Below are positions 1 to 8,452 of a stretch of 64,000 nt of DNA, one piece after another. The stretch lies in assembly GCF_016616425.1 (NCBI RefSeq), contig NZ_CP067101.1, positions 3,720,001 to 3,784,000 on the forward strand. The letters run 5' to 3'. The notes under the pieces were generated by a model. That model made no database searches and was not told where the DNA came from. It worked only from the letters and a program-made list of their open reading frames with translations. Position 1 is the first letter of the stretch. Each line of letters begins with the position of its first letter. A program made the position numbers and the translations under genes. This DNA is from Bradyrhizobium diazoefficiens. GTDB taxonomy: Bacteria > Pseudomonadota > Alphaproteobacteria > Rhizobiales > Xanthobacteraceae.

Positions 1-696
1 CAGCGTCAGCAGCACCACCGCCATCACCATCGCGGGCGTGTCGAGCGACGATTGCACCTGGATCATGAGGTAGCCGAGCCCGCGCTCTGAGGCGATGAAC
101 TCGCCGACAATGGCGCCGGCGACCGCCAGGATGGCGCCGACTTTCATGCCGGAGAACACATAAGGCAGCGATCCCGGCAACTGGATCTTGCGGAACAGCG
201 TCCAGCGCGAGCCGCGCAGGGATTTGACGAGATCGAGCAGATCCGGCTCGACCTCGCGCAAGCCGCGCGCGGTGGTGAGCAGGATCGGAAAGAAGCAGAT
301 GCTGAATGCGATCAGGATGTTGGGAACGATGCCGTACGAGAACCAGACGATGAAGAGCGGGCCGAGTGCGACCTTCGGGATCATGTTCAGCGTCACGAAC
401 AGCGGCAGCAGCATGAGGCTCAGCAGCGGCGCCCAGCTGAAGATCACGGCCAGCGCCACGCCGACGAAGGCACCGAGCGCGAAGCCGCCGAGGACCTCGA
501 TCGCCGTCACCAGCGTGTTGGCGCCCCAGGCATAGCCTGTGGTTCCCAGCGTCCGCACCGTCGCCAGCGGCGAGGGCAGGATGAATTTCGGAACGTGGAA
601 GGCATCGACCGCGACCTGCCAGAGCACGAGCACGGCGAGGTGCACGATCAGGATGATCGCAAAGGTGCGCGCAGTGCGTGCCCGGTCGGCTGCCAC
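1..696 (-). CDS. ABC transporter permease, SsuC/TauC type (3' end outside window)
   Basis: Inner-membrane permease of a nitrate/sulfonate/taurine-type (NMT1-linked) importer. 232 codons are visible and the gene runs off the window start, so its C-terminus is missing. The GTG at 696 is preceded by AGGAAG at good spacing, and an in-frame stop lies just upstream. Hydrophobic segments occur near residues 12-30, 66-90, 95-120 and 125-142. The cytoplasmic EAA-type loop, which contacts the ATPase, is at about 149-185 (EVEPDLLDL...LPGSLPYVFSGMKVG). The next segment contains the usual GEFIAS...GLGYL run. It probably works with the substrate-binding protein at 1527 on the other strand; the ATPase should lie beyond the window edge. 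The substrate cannot be read from sequence. The family is clear and the function is by homology only. Confidence 0.88.
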   Translation of the reverse strand, partial: MAADRARTARTFAIILIVHLAVLVLWQVAVDAFHVPKFILPSPLATVRTLGTTGYAWGANTLVTAIEVLGGFALGAFVGVALAVIFSWAPLLSLMLLPLFVTLNMIPKVALGPLFIVWFSYGIVPNILIAFSICFFPILLTTARGLREVEPDLLDLVKSLRGSRWTLFRKIQLPGSLPYVFSGMKVGAILAVAGAIVGEFIASERGLGYLMIQVQSSLDTPAMVMAVVLLTL

Positions 697-762
697 GTGG
701 TACTTCCTGTTGTCCGCGGCCTCGCTGCCACGACCTCAGCCTAACCGGCCCGGAGGAAAGGT

Positions 763-778
763 TCAACCAGTTGGTTGA
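763..778. promoter_or_regulatory. Operator-like palindrome upstream of the ABC permease
   Basis: TCAACCAGTTGGTTGA has perfect 7-bp arms around a 2-bp centre. It lies directly after the TetR stop codon and 67 bp upstream of the permease GTG, where an operator for the permease transcription unit would sit. A related sequence occurs at 1429-1444 next to the tetR start. Being a binding site for the TetR protein encoded here is inference from symmetry, similarity and position. Confidence 0.5.
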
Positions 779-1426
779 TTAGGGCCGGAGCGACTGCAGC
801 ACCAAATCGGCGACATGCCGGCGGCGGGCGCGCCGTGCGGTGCGGCTCGACAGGTCCTTGCCGAAGATCGCCGACAGCGTCGGCGTGTTGGAGAAGAAGA
901 AATAGCTGAGGCCCGCAATGGAGATATAGAGCTGGACCGGGTCGATCCCCTTGCGGAACACGCCCGCGCGCACGCCCTCGTTGAGGATGTGCGAAACGCT
1001 TCTGACCAGCGGGGAATGCATCGCTTCCAGCCGCGTCGAGCCGCGGACATGGCGGGCGCCGCCGCGGTTCTCGTCGTTCAAAAGCACGATGAAATCGGGG
1101 TGTGCGGCCAGATGGTCGAACGAGGCTTCGATCAGCCTGCGGATCGCCTTCTCGGGCGGCAGGCCTTCGAGATTGAGCTTGCGCTCCTGCTCGCGAATGT
1201 CCTCATAGACCCATTCGAGCACGGCGAGGTAGAGCGCGTCCTTGTCGCCGAAATAGTGGTAGACGAGCTGCTTGTTGACGCCCGCTCGCTCGGCGATCTC
1301 GTCGACGCGGGCGCCCGCAAAGCCGTGCCGGGCAAATTCCAGGCGCGCCGCCGTGAGCAGCTTGTTGCGGGTGGCGACGGGGTCGCGGCGCTGCGGCACG
1401 GTGTCGCCAGGTCGTTTTGCGGGCAT
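779..1426 (-). CDS. TetR/AcrR family transcriptional regulator
   Basis: A 215-residue TetR-type repressor. The N-terminal helix-turn-helix spans about residues 20-66 and ends in the typical VNKQLVYHYFGDKDALY recognition/anchor segment. The C-terminal ligand domain is all-helical and unlike any sensor I can name. The ATG at 1426 (MPAKRPGD) is preferred over the upstream TTG at 1447: the longer reading would place the operator-like palindrome at 1429-1444 inside the coding region, whereas the shorter start leaves it immediately upstream. The gene sits between a permease (same strand, downstream) and a divergent substrate-binding protein, so it most likely controls the uptake system on both sides. 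The inducer is unknown. Confidence 0.88.
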   Translation of the reverse strand: MPAKRPGDTVPQRRDPVATRNKLLTAARLEFARHGFAGARVDEIAERAGVNKQLVYHYFGDKDALYLAVLEWVYEDIREQERKLNLEGLPPEKAIRRLIEASFDHLAAHPDFIVLLNDENRGGARHVRGSTRLEAMHSPLVRSVSHILNEGVRAGVFRKGIDPVQLYISIAGLSYFFFSNTPTLSAIFGKDLSSRTARRARRRHVADLVLQSLRP

Positions 1427-1428
1427 TT

Positions 1429-1444
1429 CCAACCAAACAGTTGA
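1429..1444. promoter_or_regulatory. Second operator-like site, tetR / binding-protein intergenic region
   Basis: CCAACCAAACAGTTGA, read on the minus strand, matches 12 of 16 positions of the site at 763-778 (TCAAC at one end and TTGGTTG at the other are shared). It lies 3-18 bp upstream of the tetR ATG and within the 100-bp region shared with the divergent binding-protein gene. It could serve both autoregulation and control of that gene. This is inferred from sequence similarity only. Confidence 0.45.
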
Positions 1445-1526
1445 CAAGTTGAGGGCGGGCTTGTTGCATTGGTATCCTCACGAGGGGAGAGCGACAAGCC
1501 GGGTCGCTGGCATGAGGAGAGATGCG

Positions 1527-2543
1527 ATGAAGCGTTTGCAGGCGGCGGGCTCGGCCCTGGTCTTGACTCTGATGCTCGGTGTATCGACGGTGTCCGTGCA
1601 TGCGGGCGAGGCGGTCAACCTGATCCTGAACTGGACGCCGACGGCCGATCACTCGCCGTATTATTTCGCCAAGGCGCAGGGCTGGTACGAGAAGGCCGGC
1701 ATCGACCTCACCATCGAGGTGGGCAAGGGCTCCGGCGTCTCCGCCGCCAAGGTCGGCTCCGGCGGCTCGCCCTTCGGCGTCGCCGATCTCGCCACCATGC
1801 TGGTGGCCAAGGGCAAGGGTGCCGATGCCGTCGCGGTGATGAGCGTCTATGCCAATACCGGGCAGACCTTCTACTGGTTGAAGAGCTATGGCGTGAACGG
1901 GGTGAAGGATTTCCCCGGCCACAAGATCGGCAACCCGCCGGGCGATGCCTCGCGCGTGATGTGGCCGGCCTTCGCCAAGGCTGCGGGCCTTGCGCCCGAC
2001 TCCGTCGGCTTCGTCAATGTCGGGCCGACGGCGAAGATCGCGGCGCTGAAGAGCCACACCGTCGACATCATCAGCGACTTCTACAACGAGCACGATCTGA
2101 AGGTGATCGAGTTCGGGTCCGATCTCGGCTACGTCAATTGGAAGGACATCGGACTCAATCCTTACGGTAATTCGCTGATCGTCAACGGCGCCTACCTGCA
2201 GAAGAATCCGAAGCTGGTCGAGGCGTTCGTGCGCGTCACGCAGAAGGCCTTTGCCGCGTGCGTCGCCGACGTCACCCCGTGCCTGAAGGCGCTGCTTGAC
2301 CAGGTCTCGGGCCTCGACAAGGCGAACCAGGAGCGCCAGTGGGAGCGCATCAAATTCCTGATGACGGACGAGTTCACCACCACCAAGGGTCTTGGCTGGA
2401 TCGACGGCGGGCGGATGAAGAAGGACTACGAGCTGGTCCAGACCTATCTTGGCATGGAGAAGCCGTTCGACGTTTCAACGGCGTTCACGACCAAGATGCT
2501 CGATCCCGCCATCAAGATGGATGCGAGCAAGGTGAAGAAGTAG
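1527..2543 (+). CDS. ABC transporter substrate-binding protein, NMT1/THI5-like
   Basis: Periplasmic binding protein of 338 residues for an ABC importer. A signal peptide covers about residues 1-26 (cleavage near VHA/GE). The mature N-terminus has the NMT1-family signature: LILNWTPTADHSPYYFAKAQGWYEKAGIDL, then the GSG...KVGSG substrate loop. ATG 1527 is chosen because AGGAGAG lies 5 nt upstream; an in-frame ATG at 1512 is also possible. The gene is divergent from tetR, and its likely partner permease begins at 696. NMT1-type proteins bind pyrimidines, thiamine precursors, riboflavin-like or aromatic ligands, so the substrate here is undetermined. No terminator is obvious after the stop; the 225 bp before minC hold nothing I recognise. 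Confidence 0.9.
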   Translation: MKRLQAAGSALVLTLMLGVSTVSVHAGEAVNLILNWTPTADHSPYYFAKAQGWYEKAGIDLTIEVGKGSGVSAAKVGSGGSPFGVADLATMLVAKGKGADAVAVMSVYANTGQTFYWLKSYGVNGVKDFPGHKIGNPPGDASRVMWPAFAKAAGLAPDSVGFVNVGPTAKIAALKSHTVDIISDFYNEHDLKVIEFGSDLGYVNWKDIGLNPYGNSLIVNGAYLQKNPKLVEAFVRVTQKAFAACVADVTPCLKALLDQVSGLDKANQERQWERIKFLMTDEFTTTKGLGWIDGGRMKKDYELVQTYLGMEKPFDVSTAFTTKMLDPAIKMDASKVKK

Positions 2544-2768
2544 GGAGCCTTGCTCGGCGCCGCCCCACACACTGCTGTCATGCCGCGCGATGACAGCGAA
2601 GTGCTGGGGCGAGAGCGATCGTCCGATGCCTACCCACAACGTCCTTGCGTCTGGCCAGCCCGCCAAATCCCGCATCCCACCCCGCGTAATCCCACGGAGC
2701 ATTAACCGGCCGTTAACCATATCCGCCGCATCGTTAACCATTCAATAACAGGGAACGAGTCGGCCGCT

Positions 2769-3467
2769 ATGGAGGCTGCAGTCAAACCTCAACGCCAAAT
2801 GGTGCGCCTGCGCGGGCGCTCCTATGTGGCCTTCGTGTTTACGCCCACGATTCCGGTCCAGGACTGGCTGCACGAGATCGACGCCACCATTGCGCGCTCG
2901 CCTGGCTTCTTTGCCGGCCGGCCTGTGGTGATCGACCTGTCCTCGGTCGATCTCAGCCAGTCTGGCATCGGCCATCTGCTCACCAGCCTTCATGACCGCA
3001 ACATCCGTGTGCTTGGCATCGAGGGTGTGGAGGAGGCGAGGCTGACCCCGATGATGCCGCCGCTGCTGTCGGGCGGACGCAGCTGCGTGGTCGAGCCAAG
3101 TGCGCCGAAGAAGCTCGAGACGAAGGCCGAGACCAAGCCGACCTCGCTGCTGTTAGAGGCCCCCGTGCGCTCGGGTCAGGCCGTGATCTTTCCGGATGGC
3201 GATATCACCATCCTCGGCTCGGTCGGTTCCGGGGCCGAGGTGGTCGCCGGCGGCTCGATCCACGTCTACGGCGCGCTGCGCGGCCGCGCCATGGCGGGCG
3301 TGAACGGTCACACGAGCGCGCGCATCTATTGCCAGAAGATCGAGGCCGAACTGCTTGCGATCGATGGGTTTTATCAGACCGCCGACGATATCGACGCCGC
3401 CTTGCGCGGCCGGCCGGCCCAGGCGTTTCTGCAAGGCAATACCATGCGAATTACCGCACTGAACTGA
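2769..3467 (+). CDS. minC: Septum site-determining protein MinC
   Basis: FtsZ-antagonising cell-division inhibitor of 232 residues. The N-terminal domain (about 8-105) is followed by a short charged linker (about 110-130) and the C-terminal beta-helix domain (about 133-228). The latter carries the family's glycine-rich turns, FPDGDITILGSV and VVAGGSIHVYGALRGRAMAG, which bind MinD and FtsZ tails. It is the first gene of minC-minD-minE, with 19 nt to minD, so the three proteins should be made together to place the septum at mid-cell. The length is normal for rhizobial MinC. The start ATG has only a distant GGGA upstream, but no better in-frame start preserves the N-domain. Confidence 0.96.
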   Translation: MEAAVKPQRQMVRLRGRSYVAFVFTPTIPVQDWLHEIDATIARSPGFFAGRPVVIDLSSVDLSQSGIGHLLTSLHDRNIRVLGIEGVEEARLTPMMPPLLSGGRSCVVEPSAPKKLETKAETKPTSLLLEAPVRSGQAVIFPDGDITILGSVGSGAEVVAGGSIHVYGALRGRAMAGVNGHTSARIYCQKIEAELLAIDGFYQTADDIDAALRGRPAQAFLQGNTMRITALN

Positions 3468-3486
3468 CCAGAAGGAGATTTCAGAA

Positions 3487-4302
3487 ATGGCAAAGGTACT
3501 GGTCGTGACATCCGGCAAAGGGGGCGTCGGCAAGACCACGACGACCGCCGCGCTGGGAGCGGCGCTGGCGCAGCGCGGCGATAAGGTCGTCGTCGTCGAT
3601 TTCGACGTCGGCCTGCGCAACCTCGACCTCGTGATGGGGGCCGAGCGCCGCGTCGTGTTCGACCTCATCAACGTGGTGCAGGGCGTCGCAAAGCTGCCGC
3701 AGGCGCTGATCCGCGACAAGCGGCTGGAGAATCTGTGGCTGCTGCCGGCCTCGCAAACCCGCGACAAGGACGCGCTCACGGAAGAGGGCGTCGGCAAGGT
3801 CATCGACGAACTGCGCAGCCGTTTCGACTGGGTGATCTGCGACAGCCCCGCCGGCATCGAGCGCGGCGCTTCCATGGCGATGCGCTTTGCCGACGAGGCC
3901 GTGATCGTCACCAACCCGGAAGTCTCCTCGGTGCGCGATTCGGACCGCATCATCGGCATGCTCGATTCCAAGACCGTGCGGGCCGAGAAGGGCGAGCGCG
4001 TCGAGAAGCACATCCTCATCACCCGCTACGACCCCTCCCGCGCCGCACGCGGCGAGATGCTGACGATCGAGGACATCCTCGAGATCCTGGCAACCCCCTT
4101 GCTCGGTATCATCCCCGAGAGCCAGGACGTGCTGCGTGCCTCCAACGTCGGCACGCCGGTGACGTTGTCGAATGCGGAGGGCGCACCGGCGCGGGCCTAT
4201 ATCGACGCGGCGCGCCGGCTGTGCGGCGACACCGTGCCGATGCAGGTCCCGACCGAGCGCAAGGGCTTCATGGATCGTCTGCTGCGACGGAGGGCCGCAT
4301 GA
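3487..4302 (+). CDS. minD: Septum site-determining ATPase MinD
   Basis: A 271-residue ParA/MinD ATPase that recruits MinC to the membrane and oscillates with MinE. It shows the deviant Walker A motif KGGVGKTT (residues 11-18) with the signature lysine, the [14 protein letters not shown] switch region (38-51), and DSPAGIE as Walker B. The C-terminus is an amphipathic, arginine-rich helix ([12 protein letters not shown]), the membrane-targeting sequence typical of MinD. AGAAGGAG precedes the ATG. The stop codon overlaps the minE start by 4 nt (ATGA), so translation is coupled. Confidence 0.97.
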   Translation: MAKVLVVTSGKGGVGKTTTTAALGAALAQRGDKVVVVDFDVGLRNLDLVMGAERRVVFDLINVVQGVAKLPQALIRDKRLENLWLLPASQTRDKDALTEEGVGKVIDELRSRFDWVICDSPAGIERGASMAMRFADEAVIVTNPEVSSVRDSDRIIGMLDSKTVRAEKGERVEKHILITRYDPSRAARGEMLTIEDILEILATPLLGIIPESQDVLRASNVGTPVTLSNAEGAPARAYIDAARRLCGDTVPMQVPTERKGFMDRLLRRRAA

Positions 4303-4580
4303 GCATGGGTCTGCTTCGGCTTCTTCGCGGCAACAAGGCCTCTGCACCCGTCGCGCGCGAACGGCTGCAGATTCTGCTTGCCCATGAACGCGGAATGCGC
4401 GGCCAGCCCGATCTGCTCGGTGTGCTGCGTGAGGAAATTCTTGCCGTCGTCTCCAGGCACGTGACGCTGGACCCGACCAAGGTCATCGTCCGGCTCGAGC
4501 GCGGCGACGAGGTGTCGACCCTGGAGGTCGATATCGAAGTGCCGAACGATCTCGAGCGCAAGAAAGCGGCGGTCGCATAG
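4299..4580 (+). CDS. minE: Cell division topological specificity factor MinE
   Basis: A 93-residue MinE that stimulates MinD ATPase and confines MinCD to the poles. The N-terminal anti-MinCD helix region (about 3-32) includes [14 protein letters not shown]. The C-terminal topological-specificity domain includes [13 protein letters not shown] and the beta strand [24 protein letters not shown] 4299 overlaps the minD stop and has GGAGGG upstream; a second in-frame ATG lies two codons later. It is the last gene of the operon, followed by a hairpin terminator. Confidence 0.95.
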   Translation: MSMGLLRLLRGNKASAPVARERLQILLAHERGMRGQPDLLGVLREEILAVVSRHVTLDPTKVIVRLERGDEVSTLEVDIEVPNDLERKKAAVA

Positions 4581-4618
4581 GACACGGCCGACGAGCTCCG
4601 ATTTGGAGTGGGTGAGAA

Positions 4619-4655
4619 GGCGGTCCGCTGGGCATAGCGGGCCGCCTTTGTGTTT
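4619..4655 (+). terminator. Rho-independent terminator after minCDE
   Basis: GGCGGTCCGC (4619-4628) pairs with GCGGGCCGCC (4637-4646) at 9 of 10 positions, with an 8-nt loop and the T-rich tail TTTGTGTTT. Its position 39 nt after the minE stop fits the end of the minCDE transcript. Confidence 0.75.
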
Positions 4656-4753
4656 GAGTTCATATCGACGTCGCGGAACGAGGTCCGGACCTCAATCGTT
4701 GTGAAAAACCCGCGGGAGAGTTGCATCCCGGTTTCGTTAGACGGAGAGCGTCC

Positions 4754-4939
4754 ATGATGTCCGAGGTCCAGGTCCACACCGTTGCGCGGCAGATGCTCGA
4801 ACGGCACGGCTTTGCTGCGATCGCGAAGGCCGCCGAGCAGGCGCAGGCCTGCGAGGGCCGCGGCGAGGCCGATGAGGCCAGGGAGTGGCGCCACATCGCC
4901 GATGCCATGAGGATCATGCGCGGGCCTGCCCATAGCTGA
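4754..4939 (+). CDS. Small conserved-type protein, unknown function
   Basis: A 61-residue soluble protein (starts MMSEVQVHTVARQML) that I do not recognise. It is helical, alanine- and glutamate-rich in the middle, and has no signal or membrane segment. ATG 4754 follows CGGAGAG at good spacing; another ATG lies immediately after it. The sequence resembles small rhizobial cytosolic proteins annotated only as hypothetical. It follows the min operon terminator, so it is probably its own transcript. Confidence 0.6.
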   Translation: MMSEVQVHTVARQMLERHGFAAIAKAAEQAQACEGRGEADEAREWRHIADAMRIMRGPAHS

Positions 4940-5087
4940 GCGGCATCAAATCGGGCTAATTCTATCCTTGCTCATGCCGAAGACGAGGCTCGCAAGCGGC
5001 TCGACGACGAAGAGCTTTGCGAGGAGAGGCCGACAGGCCTTTCGATGGTTCGGCTGGAACCACGGAGTTCCCGCCGCACTGGATGGC

Positions 5088-5336
5088 TCAGCGCCCACCT
5101 TGATCTGCGCCTTCCCCGCCGGACTTGTGCTGCGTCTGCGGCTGGCTGCGCTCGCCCGTCTCCTTGCACGGAAGTTGCTCCCACGATCCGTCTGGCGCCT
5201 GCTGGTAGGCGCTACACGAAGGCGAGGCCGATCTATCATCGCCTTTCTGGGCCTCGGAGTTCTTCGCCAGGGCCGGGGTAGCCAGCACCGCGCTCGCAGC
5301 GAGCGCAGCGCCGAAAACGAGATGAGCAATCCGCAT
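5088..5336 (-). CDS. Small secreted protein with two cysteines
   Basis: An 82-residue protein with a clear signal peptide (about 1-26; hydrophobic core FGAALAASAVLATPALA). A short mature region contains two cysteines (SPSCSAY and EQLPCKE) that could form a disulfide, and a hydrophilic Gln/Gly-rich tail. ATG 5336 is the first start giving a proper signal sequence. Function unknown. It lies 107 nt downstream of another secreted-protein gene on the same strand (5444-5833), so the two may be co-transcribed. Confidence 0.65.
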   Translation of the reverse strand: MRIAHLVFGAALAASAVLATPALAKNSEAQKGDDRSASPSCSAYQQAPDGSWEQLPCKETGERSQPQTQHKSGGEGADQGGR

Positions 5337-5443
5337 TAGGCTTCTCCTGCTCGAAAAAGTCTGCATGCTGGCGAAAAATGTGACAATTATTGGCCGGCGC
5401 GGAGTTTCCCTGCGGCTTGGTTGACGCCGCGAAAGCCGGCTTG

Positions 5444-5833
5444 CTAGCCGCCCTTGCTGCGGATCAGGCCGGCGAGGTTGGTTTTCTGGGCCTCGCACCA
5501 GCTGGACATACCGAGGCGGCGCTGGTTGAGATCCGTCGCCTGCGTCGCCACCGCGACCTCGACCATCAGGTCATCGTCCTGCTTCTCGCCCATCTTGCCG
5601 CCGGTGTGCATCCAGGCAATCGCCTTGCGCACCTTCTCGGTGGTGCCATCGGGCAGGTGCATCTGCTCCGCCTTCCGCACGAGATCCTGGTAGACGACGT
5701 CCGTGCCGGGGCATTCGACCTTGGCGGCGAAGGCCTGCAAGACCATCGTCACATAGGTCGAGCGTGGGTGGTCCTCGGCTTGGGCCGGAGCGGCGATCAG
5801 CAACAGGCCGGCGATCAGGAAACCGTAGCGCAT
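5444..5833 (-). CDS. Secreted protein of unknown function
   Basis: A 129-residue protein with a signal peptide (about 1-19, cleavage near AQA/ED) and a mature helical domain. The domain has two cysteines (VECPGTD and SSWCEAQ) and a conserved-looking segment KAIAWMHTGGKMGEK. I do not recognise the family. AGGAGATACC-type Shine-Dalgarno sequence lies just upstream of ATG 5833. Likely periplasmic. Confidence 0.7.
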   Translation of the reverse strand: MRYGFLIAGLLLIAAPAQAEDHPRSTYVTMVLQAFAAKVECPGTDVVYQDLVRKAEQMHLPDGTTEKVRKAIAWMHTGGKMGEKQDDDLMVEVAVATQATDLNQRRLGMSSWCEAQKTNLAGLIRSKGG

Positions 5834-5964
5834 CCTTGGTATCTCCTCCTTTTTTTGGAAGGCTAGCGTCCGGAGCGCCGCTCCGCAATGGTGCTGGGGG
5901 CGAATTTGTCGCCCCCCCTCTGCGGTGCGCTATCGTCGTGCGCATCCCGACCTCGGAGAGCGAC

Positions 5965-6750
5965 ATGAGCTTGTTCAGCACGCCGTTCGATCCTACTCGT
6001 GACACAGCGCTCGTCACCGGCGCGGGCAACGGCATCGGCCGCGCGATCGCGCAGGCCCTGGTCGGTGAGGGCGTCCGGACCGTGTTCGCCGATTTGAACG
6101 CCGAGCGGGTGCGCGCCGCGATCAGCGCGAGCCGGAGCCCTGAGCTGGCGGTGCCCTGGGTCGGCGATGTCGCCGAGTTGGACGCGTGCGACGCACTACT
6201 TGCCGCCGCGGACGCAGCGTTGGGCGAGATCACGCATTTCGTCCACAGCGCATCGCCGCCGCGGCGCGAGGCCGATCATGCGCTCGCGGTCGATCGCAAG
6301 ACCTGGCAGCAGATGCATGTCGTCAATCTCGATGCCGGCTTTCACCTGGCGCGCGAACTCGCAAGGCGGCTGATCGGGGCGAAGCGGCCGGGCTCGTTCC
6401 TGTTTCTCACCTCGCTGCATGCAGGCACGCCGCGCAACCTGCCGCATTACTCGACCGCGAAGGCGGGGATGGCGATGCTGGTGAAGGAGCTGGCCAAGAC
6501 GTTTGGCCGCTACGGCATCCGCGTCAACGCGCTGGTGCCCGGCGCGATCGCGGCCGGCGGGTTCGTTGCGGATCCGTCGCTGGCGCGGCACATTCCGCTC
6601 GGGCGTCTCGGCGAGGCCAATGACCTCGCGCCGATGGCGCTCACGGTATTATCGAACAACCTCTCCGGTTACGTGACCGGAGCAGCCTTCGTCGTCGACG
6701 GCGGGCTGTCGCTGACGAACTGGTTCGAGCCCCCGGCCCTGGATGGCTAG
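5965..6750 (+). CDS. SDR family oxidoreductase
   Basis: A 261-residue classical short-chain dehydrogenase/reductase, predicted NAD(P)-dependent. The N-terminal cofactor motif is TGAGNGIG. The catalytic triad residues appear as the serine in FLFLTSLHAG and the Y-x3-K of HYSTAKAG. The C-terminal segment GYVTGAAFVVDGGLS is typical of 3-oxoacyl-ACP reductase-like SDRs. After ADLNAE (acidic residue at the end of the second beta strand) NAD is the likelier cofactor. ATG 5965 is preceded by GGAGAG; an upstream in-frame extension lacks SDR character. Monocistronic in appearance; substrate unknown. Confidence 0.9.
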   Translation: MSLFSTPFDPTRDTALVTGAGNGIGRAIAQALVGEGVRTVFADLNAERVRAAISASRSPELAVPWVGDVAELDACDALLAAADAALGEITHFVHSASPPRREADHALAVDRKTWQQMHVVNLDAGFHLARELARRLIGAKRPGSFLFLTSLHAGTPRNLPHYSTAKAGMAMLVKELAKTFGRYGIRVNALVPGAIAAGGFVADPSLARHIPLGRLGEANDLAPMALTVLSNNLSGYVTGAAFVVDGGLSLTNWFEPPALDG

Positions 6751-6758
6751 CTAGCTAG

Positions 6759-6989
6759 TCAGCGTCGCCAGGCAGGCACCGGATCGAGCGGCGTCCGATA
6801 GAGCTCGTTGTGGTCGCGATCGGTGACGCGCACCGCGCAACCCTTCTGCTGCAACTCCGGCTTCACCTGTGACAGCTCGGTGGCCAGTTGATCGGCGCGA
6901 TCGGAGGCAACCTCGATGTCCTCGAGGATGATTCCGCCCTGATTCCTGAACTCTTCACCAACCACAAGATCGAACGAGTAGTAAGGCAT
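6759..6989 (-). CDS. DUF6894-like small protein
   Basis: A 76-residue protein beginning MPYYSFDLVVGEEFRNQGG and continuing with an acidic ILEDIEVASDRADQLA segment. This layout matches the small DUF6894-type proteins abundant in Bradyrhizobium and Methylobacterium (MPxYxFDxxxG, then an aspartate and an Ala-rich helix). GGGGA lies 7 nt upstream of ATG 6989, which favours it over the in-frame start at 7037. No function is known. It is convergent with the SDR gene, 8 nt between stops. Confidence 0.65.
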   Translation of the reverse strand: MPYYSFDLVVGEEFRNQGGIILEDIEVASDRADQLATELSQVKPELQQKGCAVRVTDRDHNELYRTPLDPVPAWRR

Positions 6990-7213
6990 CCGAATTCCCC
7001 GATGTGACGAGCTGAGCTTCGATGGAAATCTCAGCACATGCCGGATGCTATCACTGAGTCGATATCTACCGAATGAACGGGCCGCGCAATCTCTGTGCTT
7101 ATGGCGCAGAAATGATGTGCAGCATGTGAGGGCATTAACATTTAATTAAATATGTCGGCGCGATCATGAGGCATGGAATTGCAGCAGAACCGGGCTCCGG
7201 GAACCGGCAGCTG

Positions 7214-7257
7214 CAAGAGAAGGCCGCCGGCATAGCTCCCGACGGCCTTTTCTCTTG
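7214..7257. terminator. Strong hairpin, likely bidirectional terminator
   Basis: AAGGCCGCCGG (7220-7230) pairs with CCGACGGCCTT (7239-7249) at 10 of 11 positions. The stem extends on both sides through CAAGAGA / TCTCTTG with a 2-nt bulge. TTTTCTCTT follows on the plus strand. It may end the minus-strand transcript of the gene at 7394-8443 or be the 3' end of a small RNA. The structure is clear and the role is inferred. Confidence 0.5.
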
Positions 7258-7293
7258 AGCGGAAGATGATCTTCTCTTGAGCGGAAGATGATC
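7250..7293. repeat. 22-bp perfect tandem duplication
   Basis: TTCTCTTGAGCGGAAGATGA plus TC occurs twice head to tail (7250-7271 and 7272-7293) with no mismatch. It starts at the T-tail of the adjacent hairpin. Both copies are non-coding. It is one of several short adjacent duplications in this window. Confidence 0.9.
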
Positions 7294-7393
7294 GAAGCAG
7301 CACTTCCCGTAATTGCCCGGACTCAACGCATCACGCCGACTCGGACAGCGTACGCGAGATTGTAGCAGCGCGCTGTGCCGTTACGGTCTGGAT

Positions 7394-8443
7394 CTAGCGC
7401 AACGGCATCGGCGGACGCACGACCGGTCCGTCATCATCGGCAACGGCCTGGGTCGTGGTCACAGGTGCGGCCGGTGGCGGCGGCATCGCAGCGGCCTGCG
7501 AAGGCGGTGGCGGAGGTGCGAGCTGCGCGGGCGCATAGGCCGGCATGTAAGTGCGCGACGCGACCGGTTTCGGTTTGCGAACCGGTGGCGGTGACGGAGC
7601 TCGCGGCGCGACCGCAGCAGCGCGTGCGCGCGGAGCGACAGGCTTGACCTCCGCCGTCGGCTTCGGCGCGGGCGGTTTCGCCATCTCGCGCGCCATCTGC
7701 TCCTGTCCGGCCTTCAACTCAGCGATGTTGGCCTTGAGCTCCTCGATCTGCTGCGTCATCGCGGCGAGGTCGCGCGTCATCGATTGCACCGACTGCGTGA
7801 TGTCAGGTTGTGTTGCGGCGGGCGCGGCGGCGGCAACCTGAGTGGGAGGCGGCGGAGCAGATTGTTCGGCCGCAGCTTGCGCGACAGGCTGATCGACCGC
7901 TGGATCCGTTGCGGCCTGCTCGGCGGGCGGCGCGGCCTGCGCGGCGGCGACCGGCGCGGTCTGCGATGTCGAAGGCAGCAGCGACGCCAATGCCGGGGTC
8001 CATTCGGCGAGCATCTGTTCGGCTGTGTCGCCGTGTTTCTCCCAGGCGATGGCGGCGGCTGCGCTTGCTCCCGCCAACAGAAACGTGACGAACGCACCGC
8101 GCAGCCACTTGCCCACGGAGGATCGCTTCTGCCGGCCATGACCATCGCTCGCTGCAACGCGCACGGTCGTGTCGACCGAGGGCCGCGCCGTCGTCTGCGG
8201 CTCCGAGACCGGATTGAACGAGATATGGCCGAACTTGGGCTCGAGAGAAAGTCTGGGCTCTGGCGCGAATTTCGGCTCCGGACGGGTCATGATGCCGGGC
8301 GCCGGCGCGGGCGCAACGCTGATGGGGCGCGTAGCCAGCACAATGTCGGGCGAAATCTGAATCGCGTCGTGCGGATCGTTGTCCTTGACCGTGTCCTTCA
8401 CGATCTCATCGACGATTTGCTTGGGGTTCAGCGTCGCGAGCAT
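7394..8443 (-). CDS. Proline/alanine-rich single-pass membrane protein
   Basis: A 349-residue protein with a short N-terminal cytoplasmic region, one membrane segment near residues 117-134 (FVTFLLAGASAAAAIAW), a long Ala/Pro/Gln-rich low-complexity stretch, and a coiled-coil heptad region (MTRDLAAMTQQIEELKANIAELKAGQEQM). A very Pro/Ala-rich tail ends in PPMPLR. I know of no function; the build suggests an envelope-spanning structural or adaptor protein. ATG 8443 has AAGGAG 5 nt upstream and starts MLATLNPKQIVDEIVKD, so it is preferred. An open frame continues further upstream through a 15-bp repeat array. Confidence 0.72.
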   Translation of the reverse strand: MLATLNPKQIVDEIVKDTVKDNDPHDAIQISPDIVLATRPISVAPAPAPGIMTRPEPKFAPEPRLSLEPKFGHISFNPVSEPQTTARPSVDTTVRVAASDGHGRQKRSSVGKWLRGAFVTFLLAGASAAAAIAWEKHGDTAEQMLAEWTPALASLLPSTSQTAPVAAAQAAPPAEQAATDPAVDQPVAQAAAEQSAPPPPTQVAAAAPAATQPDITQSVQSMTRDLAAMTQQIEELKANIAELKAGQEQMAREMAKPPAPKPTAEVKPVAPRARAAAVAPRAPSPPPVRKPKPVASRTYMPAYAPAQLAPPPPPSQAAAMPPPPAAPVTTTQAVADDDGPVVRPPMPLR

Positions 8444-8452
8444 CGCAGCTCC

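Larger units (their letters stand above)
6990..7393. other. 404-bp intergenic region with hairpin and tandem repeat
   Basis: No coding region is supported here. The first part is unusually AT-rich for this genome and contains the 12-bp palindrome ATTTAATTAAAT (7140-7151). The second part holds a strong hairpin (7214-7257) and a 22-bp tandem duplication, both listed separately. Confidence 0.6.
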
